The translations under genes and the position numbers were made by a program. 64,000 bases of DNA from Gammaproteobacteria bacterium LSUCC0057 (GTDB lineage: Bacteria; Pseudomonadota; Gammaproteobacteria; Pseudomonadales; Porticoccaceae). A model generated the notes under the pieces. It saw only the letters and a list, made by a program, of their open reading frames with translations. It ran no database searches and was not told the origin of the DNA. Each line of letters starts with the position of its first letter. Position 1 is the first letter of the stretch. The DNA is taken from NCBI GenBank assembly GCA_004535795.1, contig SPIA01000001.1, positions 381,895-445,894 on the forward strand, in the 5' to 3' direction. Below are positions 57,101-64,000 of this stretch, piece after piece.

Positions 57101-57671
57101 ATCGGAGCGCAAGGAGTACCTCGACCAGCAGGACACTGAACTGCAGGAGGCGCTGCGCACTCTTGAGGGGGCTATCCACAAAATCGACAAAGAGACCCGC
57201 ACCCGCTTTAAAGAGACTTTTGACGAGGTCAACAAACATATTCAGGCGCTCTTCCCGAAATTATTTGGCGGCGGCCACGCCTATTTGGAGATGACCGGCG
57301 ACGACCTGCTCGACACCGGGGTAACCTTGATGGCGCGCCCACCGGGCAAGAAAAATGCCTCCATCCATCTGCTCTCCGGGGGCGAAAAGGCGCTGACGGC
57401 AATCGCCATGGTATTCGCAATCTTCCAGCTCAATCCGGCGCCGTTCTGTATGCTCGACGAAGTCGATGCACCGCTCGACGATGCCAACGTCGGCCGCTAC
57501 GCCAAAATGGTTGAGGAGATGTCCGAGAAAGTGCAGTTCATCTTTATCACCCACAACAAAATCCCCATGGAGGTGGCCAACCAGCTGATCGGTGTCACTA
57601 TGCACGAGGCTGGGGTGTCGCGTTTGGTGACCGTTGACGTCAATCAGGCGGCGGCGCTGGCAGAGGCTTGA
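54174..57671 (+). CDS. smc: Chromosome segregation protein SMC
   Basis: 1165 residues. Walker A GPNGCGKSN (31-39), a long coiled coil rich in Glu/Gln/Arg, a hinge near 510-650, a second coil, the ABC signature LLSGGEKALTAIAM and Walker B FCMLDEVDAPLDDANVGRY. It compacts and segregates chromosomes with ScpAB. Its presence implies this lineage uses SMC rather than MukB. The 132-bp gap upstream holds no clear promoter. Confidence 0.97.
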   Translation: MRLKTIKLAGFKSFVDPTSVHFPSNLSAVVGPNGCGKSNIIDAVRWVMGESSAKNLRGESMTDVIFNGSGGRKPVGQASIELVFDNSAGTLGGEYGAYNEIAIRRKVTRDGQSSYYLNGNKCRRRDITDIFLGTGLGPRSYAIIEQGMISRLIESKPDELRIYIEEAAGISKYKERRKDTESRMRRTMENLERLTDIRDELGRQLGRLERQAKAAEKYAEYKQEQRQVSAELLALKWREHERAAVAQRQVIGELELQQERIVTERSSCDTQIEKGRDSYTEANDHFNAVQARFYKVGADVARIEQAIEHAQQRATELQHDLQQTETNYAESEQHLQADRARAAGWQAELDQLLPDLELVTAAQHDSAQALEQAEQQMASWQGRWDEFNQRSATPRQQAEVQQSRIQHLEQLLRRLSERQENLNSEAQQFQASPAEDELELLQESLAEAQMRREQLETRQTDLQQEVEQCRRNDRELAAELDQLRSEQRKLQGRQSSLEALQQAALGDADERQWLQQSGLHQQPRLAALVQPEPQWTVAVETVLGSYLQAVAVDSIADQLDKLASFSKGEVFLVAPPTAAPVSAGSGRRLSSVVQGDHANALLDSVYAVDDLAAALALQPQLAAGESVVTQEGIWLGRNWLRVARDKDASAGLLQRKRELEQIEVELAAQTAAIEGVVANRNQLEEQIATIEQQRREVTSSLAEQQSQYTELRSKLSGFEVQIEQYKARKQRAEGELAEVSSQFSQEQESLAQARALLQESLDSMERDSETREQLLGERDAVRQQLEQVRQRARQDRDQQQELAMRERALSTQLGAVRESIARVEIQLERLGERREQLRAAFEVKEQPGENHQQELEELLESRLQVETELASARAVNEELEQQMRGYEQRRAELERELFEVRGKLEQQRIGAQEIATLSRTIVQQIEEKQQTLEALLEALPDNADQREWQQTIEQIEQRIQRLGPINLAAIDEYKIESERKEYLDQQDTELQEALRTLEGAIHKIDKETRTRFKETFDEVNKHIQALFPKLFGGGHAYLEMTGDDLLDTGVTLMARPPGKKNASIHLLSGGEKALTAIAMVFAIFQLNPAPFCMLDEVDAPLDDANVGRYAKMVEEMSEKVQFIFITHNKIPMEVANQLIGVTMHEAGVSRLVTVDVNQAAALAEA

Positions 57672-57726
57672 GCGGTGTCAAACCTCCCGGATTTTCTCTT
57701 GCCACGCTTGAACTGAAGGAATAGTG

Positions 57727-58575
57727 ATGGATAACACCCAAACGGCAACTCTACTTTATGCAATTGGCGGACTGCTCATCATTGCCCTGCTGTTGGCGCT
57801 GGTGCGCCACTTGCGGCTGCGTCGCTACCAGCAGATAGCGGTCTCCAAACAGGCAAAAAAAGCCGCCACGGCGGCGGGCGGCATGTTTGGCGAGCCGCTC
57901 GAAGACGATGCCCTACTCGATAGCAGCGAAGCTAGTTTTGGCCGTTCGCGGGTGGTTGGGGTGCGCGACGAGGCCGATATCGACCGTCTTGGTGAGCAGT
58001 TAAAGCAGCAGACCATCGAGCGCACCACGCTGTCGGCGTTTCGCGATCCGAGCCAGACGGCACTGCCGCTCGACGGTCAGACGGCACCATCGCCCAGTAC
58101 TCAGTCGGCACAGGCGCAGCTCACCAGCGCCGATGACGATGCGCAGATGATAATTGTCCATCTACTGGCCAATCGCGGCGTCACAGTGGCGGGGGGGGCA
58201 CTGCGCGATGCGCTGATCGCCGCCGGGCTGCGCTACGGCGAGATGAAGATTTTCCACTACTACCAAGCCGACAGCGACAGCGGTGAAGAGCGGCGCTTGT
58301 TTAGTCTGGCCAATGCCGTTAAGCCCGGCAATTTTGAGCTGCGCGATATCGAGCAGCTGCAGACCCCCGGGGTGACGTTGTTTCTCAACCTCAGTGAGGT
58401 CGCCGAGCCGCTGCAGGCGTTTGACACCCTGCTGCAGGTCGTCGACCAGCTGGCGGCGGCGCTAGATCTGCATGTCTACGATGAATCGCGCAGCTCTATG
58501 ACCCGCCAGACCATCGACCACTGCCGCCAGCGCGCTCGCGCAGTGGCCAGTCAGCGCCAGCGCGACCGTGCCTAG
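57727..58575 (+). CDS. zipA: Cell-division protein ZipA
   Basis: 282 residues. An N-terminal membrane helix (LLYAIGGLLIIALLLALVRH) and basic stretch are followed by a linker and the C-terminal FtsZ-binding domain (about 137-270: MIIVHLLANRGVTVAGGALRDAL in part, FHYY, FSLANAVKPG). It tethers FtsZ to the membrane. ATG 57727 follows AAGGA. A G8 tract is at 58191-58198. The smc-zipA-ligA order is common in Pseudomonas-like genomes. Confidence 0.93.
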   Translation: MDNTQTATLLYAIGGLLIIALLLALVRHLRLRRYQQIAVSKQAKKAATAAGGMFGEPLEDDALLDSSEASFGRSRVVGVRDEADIDRLGEQLKQQTIERTTLSAFRDPSQTALPLDGQTAPSPSTQSAQAQLTSADDDAQMIIVHLLANRGVTVAGGALRDALIAAGLRYGEMKIFHYYQADSDSGEERRLFSLANAVKPGNFELRDIEQLQTPGVTLFLNLSEVAEPLQAFDTLLQVVDQLAAALDLHVYDESRSSMTRQTIDHCRQRARAVASQRQRDRA

Positions 58576-60605
<2,030 letters not shown>

Positions 60606-60606
<1 letters not shown>

Positions 60607-60830
60607 TGGCCAACCGCTCATATAAGCGTCGCTCTGCCTGGCTGTTGTCTATGCTCGCTTGCGCGGCATTCTTGCTGATGGCGGTCAACGCTTACGATAT
60701 CAGCAGCGGCGCGCTGCTGGCGCAGCTGCAGCTGCTGTTGGTGGTGGTGGCGCTGGTGTTGTTGGCAGCTGCGTCGATGGTGTTGGCGATCGCGCTGTGG
60801 CGTTATTGGCGCAAGCGCGGCCGGCGGTGA
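60606..60830 (+). CDS. Small two-helix membrane protein, unknown function
   Basis: 74 residues with a basic N-terminus (MANRSYKRRSAW), two predicted membrane helices and a basic tail (RYWRKRGRR). I do not recognise the family. It is overlapped by one base with ligA (TAATG) and by four with the transporter (GTGA), so it is very probably translated. Confidence 0.7.
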
Positions 60831-62074
60831 GCGCGCTGCGATTTTGGTTTAACCGCTATCTAGGTGGCGTCGCCTGCGCCCAATTGGCGATGGGCATACA
60901 CGCGGTCATCTATCCGTGGTTAGTGGTCGGGGTGCTGCAGGAGTCGCCGAGTCGACTGGGCTCGGCGCTGATGGCGGTGTTTTTGCCCAATCTGTTATTT
61001 ACCTTGGTCGGCGGCGCCATGGCCGAGTCTCGTCACGGCGGGCGCTGGCTGGCGCAGCTCTACGCACTCTATCTGCTGCCGCTACTGTTGCTGTTAGCGG
61101 TGCTGTTCGGCGATCAGCTCAGCTATCCGCTGCTGCTCGGCTACGGCCTGCTGTACGGTACCATTACCGCCTTTGTACAGCCGGCGCGCGAGGCGCTGCT
61201 CGGCCACGTGCCAACCAGCGGCGTACACCGTGCGGTGGCCCGTACCGCGGTGGTGCAGTCGGCGCTGCAGGGCGGTGGTTTTGTTTTGGCCGGCTACTTT
61301 GAATTTTTTGGGCTCAACGCGCTGCTGCTGTTTCAGGCGCTGCTGATCGCTGCCAGTGCGCTGCTGTTTGCCAGCAGTTTGACCGGAGCAGAGACGCCGG
61401 TGGCGCCACCGCAGTCGCTGCCGTCCAAGCGCATGGCGACAGTGGTCAACAGCTGGCGCGATATTGTCGAAGGCTGGCAGCGCACCCGCCAGGTGGCGGT
61501 GCTGCGCGATACTGTGCTGGTGGTGCTGGCCACCGGGGTGCTGGTATTTGGTATTTATCTGGTCGGCCTGCCGCTGTTGGCCGACCACTACCAAGCGGGC
61601 AGCGCTGCGCTGTTTGGTTATTTTCAGCTCACCTTTACGGGTGGCATGTTCACCGCCAATCTGTTGCTGGCGCGCCGCCATGCCAGCGCACTGCGCGCCG
61701 GCCGTATGCTGGTCTCTGGTTTGGCACTGCGCGGTTTCTTGCTGTTGGCGCTGGCGCTAGAGCCACCGCTGTGGCTGGTGTTTCCGTTGATCTTTGGCTG
61801 GGGCTGCTCATCGGGATTGTCGATGACTCAGGGGCGCACCTTGATCCACCAATTTGCCCCCAGTGAGGTGCGCTCGCGGGTGGTGTCTATTTACCAGCTC
61901 TGCTTATTTGGTGGTGCGCCAATCGGCGCTTGGTTGAGCGGCGCCATGATTGAACAGCTCAGTCTGCCCACGGCACTGGCGGTTTACGCGGTGCTGAGTA
62001 TTTTGGTGGCGTTGCCGTTTGTGACATTCTCACCACTGTGGCGGTTAGCGCGCGGCGCACAACCCTCGGCTTAA
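60827..62074 (+). CDS. MFS transporter
   Basis: 415 residues with about 12 membrane segments, resembling MFS_3/enterobactin-exporter-like proteins. It begins LRFWFNRYLGGVACAQLAM and has conserved FAPSEVRSRVVSIYQLCLF late on. Substrate unknown. GTG 60827 overlaps the small protein stop. Its end overlaps the convergent SpoU gene by 4 bases. Confidence 0.85.
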   Translation: MSALRFWFNRYLGGVACAQLAMGIHAVIYPWLVVGVLQESPSRLGSALMAVFLPNLLFTLVGGAMAESRHGGRWLAQLYALYLLPLLLLLAVLFGDQLSYPLLLGYGLLYGTITAFVQPAREALLGHVPTSGVHRAVARTAVVQSALQGGGFVLAGYFEFFGLNALLLFQALLIAASALLFASSLTGAETPVAPPQSLPSKRMATVVNSWRDIVEGWQRTRQVAVLRDTVLVVLATGVLVFGIYLVGLPLLADHYQAGSAALFGYFQLTFTGGMFTANLLLARRHASALRAGRMLVSGLALRGFLLLALALEPPLWLVFPLIFGWGCSSGLSMTQGRTLIHQFAPSEVRSRVVSIYQLCLFGGAPIGAWLSGAMIEQLSLPTALAVYAVLSILVALPFVTFSPLWRLARGAQPSA

Positions 62075-62856
62075 GCCGACCCGCTAAAGGCCACCAGCGC
62101 GGCAGCGACCGCGACATTGAGCGACTCGACGCCGTTGGCCATCGGTATCATCAGCCGCTCCTGGCAGAGCTCGGCGATCTCGGCGCTGACCCCATCACTC
62201 TCGTTGCCCATGACATAGACTACTTTAGCCGGTGGTCGCCACTGCGGCAGCGGCGTGGCGCGGTGTGAAGAGAGCATCGCCAGAGCAAAGCCGTGTTGCT
62301 GCAGCTGTCGCAGTGCCGGCAGCAGCCGTTCGACGCGACACAGTGGCGCTTTAAACAGGGCGCCGGCACTGGCTTTGACAACCAGCGGCGACAGTTCCGC
62401 GCAACCGCGCTGCGGGACGATAACACCGTGCAGCGGGCTGGCTGCCACTGAGCGGATAATCATGCCGAGGTTCTGCGGGTTGGTGACACCATCCAATGCC
62501 ATCAGATGCTGGCGCTCGGTGCCGCTGCTGGCGTTTAGCCACTGGGTTAATTCGAGGTAGTTGGGGCAGTCGATGTCGCAGGCTACGCCCTGATCTTGCT
62601 TGCTGTTGCGAGAGATGCGCGCCAGCTGTTCGCGACTGTGGTAGCGCACTTCAACACCGCGGCGTTTAGCGTGTTCGAGTATCTCTGCAATGATGCCGCC
62701 GCCGCGATTGCTGTCGGCGAGGTGCAGACGCTGAACGGCGGTGTTGGCGTCGAGTAGCGCTTCGAGAGTGGGCTTGCGGCCATAGAGCGTCAGCACCTTG
62801 CGCAGCCGCTGCTTTTTCGCCAGATACTCGGCGCTATCGGATTGCGGTGCGGCCAT
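62071..62856 (-). CDS. SpoU-family RNA 2'-O-methyltransferase
   Basis: 261 residues. An N-terminal substrate domain precedes the SPOUT knot with motif 1 DGVTNPQNLGMIIRSV, motif 2 VYVMGNESDGVS and motif 3 MANGVESLNVAVAAAL. It methylates rRNA or tRNA ribose with SAM; whether RlmB- or TrmH-like is not clear. It is one-base overlapped with pdxJ upstream. Confidence 0.9.
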   Translation of the reverse strand: MAAPQSDSAEYLAKKQRLRKVLTLYGRKPTLEALLDANTAVQRLHLADSNRGGGIIAEILEHAKRRGVEVRYHSREQLARISRNSKQDQGVACDIDCPNYLELTQWLNASSGTERQHLMALDGVTNPQNLGMIIRSVAASPLHGVIVPQRGCAELSPLVVKASAGALFKAPLCRVERLLPALRQLQQHGFALAMLSSHRATPLPQWRPPAKVVYVMGNESDGVSAEIAELCQERLMIPMANGVESLNVAVAAALVAFSGSA

Positions 62857-63653
62857 CAGCGCGCGGCCTGACGCAGCTGATGGCCGCTTTCTAGCTCTTT
62901 GCGATAGGCCTCAACGGTGGCGTCGAGACCGCGATCGATGGCATCGACAGTAAAGGCGTGACCGATCGATACCTCGGCCAGTTGCGGTATTTGCGCATAG
63001 TGGCAGAGGTTGTCCAAATTGAGATCGTGGCCAGCGTTGACGCCCAGCCCCAGTTGGGCGGCGGCAGCGGCAGCGGCGGTGTGGCGCTGTAGCTCCACTG
63101 CGCCTGCCGGAGTGCCCCACGCCGCTGCATAGGGACCGGTGTAGAGTTCGATGCGGTCGGCACCAATGGCCGCGGCCAGCGCGATCTGTTCGGGATCGGG
63201 GTCCATAAATAGGCTGACGCGTATCCCCAACTGTTGCAGTTGCGCAATCACCGGCTGCAACCGTTCGCCGTCGCGGTGTAGATCAAAACCGTGATCGGAG
63301 GTGAGCTGCTGATCGCCATCGGGTACCAGCGTGCACTGGTCGGGGCGGCACTCGGCGACCAATTTGATGAAGCCCGGGTAGCTGTCTCGCGCGGCGGCAA
63401 ACGGGTTGCCTTCAATGTTGTACTCGATGCCGGGGTACTCGCTAACCAGTTCAGCCAGTTGGCGGGCATCGGTGGCGCGGATATGGCGTTGGTCGGGGCG
63501 CGGGTGGATGGTGATACCTTCGGCACCAGCGGCGATGACGCGGTGGGCGTGGGCCAAAACCGACGGGTAGTCGCCGCTGCGGGAGTTGCGCAGCAGGGCA
63601 ATTTTATTCAGGTTGATCGACAGCGCTGCAGCGCGTTCCGGCAAGTTAGCCAT
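62856..63653 (-). CDS. pdxJ: Pyridoxine 5'-phosphate synthase
   Basis: 265 residues, TIM barrel. It condenses 1-deoxyxylulose 5-phosphate with 3-amino-2-oxopropyl phosphate in vitamin B6 synthesis. LSINLNKIALLRNSR, GITIHPRPDQRHI, YNIEGNPF and GLGVNAGHDLN are family motifs. GGAG lies before the ATG. It reads Asn-Lys in LNLNKIA where many PdxJ have Asn-His, so it may belong to a variant group. Confidence 0.93.
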   Translation of the reverse strand: MANLPERAAALSINLNKIALLRNSRSGDYPSVLAHAHRVIAAGAEGITIHPRPDQRHIRATDARQLAELVSEYPGIEYNIEGNPFAAARDSYPGFIKLVAECRPDQCTLVPDGDQQLTSDHGFDLHRDGERLQPVIAQLQQLGIRVSLFMDPDPEQIALAAAIGADRIELYTGPYAAAWGTPAGAVELQRHTAAAAAAAQLGLGVNAGHDLNLDNLCHYAQIPQLAEVSIGHAFTVDAIDRGLDATVEAYRKELESGHQLRQAAR

Positions 63654-63674
63654 GGTACTGCTCCGTAAAGGGCG

Positions 63675-64000
63675 TCAGTCGTCGAGGCGACGAACGCGGT
63701 TGATCTGGACGGTGGTGCGCGGCAGGTCCTGAAAAGGGCCGTAGCGACGAGTTGCCATAGTCGCGATGCGGTCGACCACCTCTAAGCCGTCGACCACCCG
63801 GCCAAATACAGTATAGCCGGGGCGCTCGCCACGCGCGTCCAGCGCCGGATTGTCGCGGTGGTTGATGAAAAATTGTGCCGTGGCGCTATCGGGGTCGCTG
63901 GTGCGCGCCATAGCAATGGTGCCGCGGCGGTTGTGCAAGCCATTAAACGACTCGTTGGCGACTGGCGGATGGGCGCTGGCGCGCTCGGAGAGATCGTAGT
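63675..64000 (-). CDS. Cyclophilin-type peptidyl-prolyl isomerase (partial)
   Basis: The N-terminal part lies beyond the right edge. The visible 108 codons include NESFNGLHNRRGTIAMAR, SDPDSATAQFFIN and the C-terminal GYTVFGRVVDGLEVVDRI, the cyclophilin core. It speeds proline isomerisation; location (periplasm or cytoplasm) cannot be told without the start. It is read toward pdxJ, 21 bp before its start. Confidence 0.9.
   Translation of the reverse strand, partial: YDLSERASAHPPVANESFNGLHNRRGTIAMARTSDPDSATAQFFINHRDNPALDARGERPGYTVFGRVVDGLEVVDRIATMATRRYGPFQDLPRTTVQINRVRRLDD

Noticed and set aside
58191..58198. G8 tract inside zipA as a phase-variable switch
   Set aside because: zipA is essential in Gammaproteobacteria, so a frame switch is unlikely; the tract is explained by Gly codons.

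Overview
The window is one continuous, gene-dense stretch of a Gammaproteobacterium chromosome. GC is about 60 % in the lines I counted by hand. ZipA, an FNR-type regulator, a full CcmABCDEFGHI system, an rpsU-dnaG-rpoD operon and SMC (not MukB) together suggest a Pseudomonadales/Cellvibrionales-like, probably aerobic and marine organism. The species cannot be fixed from the sequence. I see no insertion sequence, CRISPR array or prophage.

Region 1 (1-19.1 kb) is a phenylacetate catabolic locus with an unusual front end. Leftward run paaK, a TonB-dependent outer-membrane receptor, a penicillin G acylase homologue with all catalytic residues, and the start of an AraC-family regulator resembling FeaR. 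Rightward run paaZ, paaG-paaI-paaJ, paaA-B-C-D-E, the repressor gene paaX, and a fused enoyl-CoA hydratase/3-hydroxyacyl-CoA dehydrogenase that takes the place of separate paaF and paaH. paaY lies between paaZ and paaG on the other strand. My reading is a peripheral pathway: uptake of phenylacetyl-amides or esters, release of phenylacetate by the acylase, activation by PaaK, epoxidation by PaaABCDE, isomerisation and ring opening by PaaG and PaaZ, and beta-oxidation to acetyl-CoA and succinyl-CoA.

Region 2 (19.1-31.7 kb) holds a Bcr/CflA exporter, cytochrome b561, a Bax-like peptidoglycan hydrolase and a light/flavin island: SDR, FeS photolyase, cryptochrome DASH, DUF3429, DUF2256, a DCC thiol protein and a flavin reductase. 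A LysR regulator then diverges from doxX-azoR-pirin (quinone/oxidative stress), followed by a CPA2 antiporter.

Region 3 (31.7-36.9 kb) holds a GDSL-esterase autotransporter whose passenger is AT-richer than its barrel and whose promoter abuts a G10 tract, a lipoprotein amidase, a rhodanese, a crotonase-fold protein and a glutaredoxin.

Region 4 (36.9-64 kb) is housekeeping: tRNA-Ile(CAU), rpoD, dnaG, yqeY, rpsU; tsaD, folB, folK; cca, fnr; a PA3496-family small protein; ccmA to ccmI with arfB; smc, zipA, ligA; a small membrane protein and an MFS transporter; an SpoU methyltransferase, pdxJ and a partial cyclophilin. No stretch of more than 300 bases lacks a gene. The longest gaps (5109-5329, 6620-6839, 45956-46203) hold promoters and inverted repeats described below.
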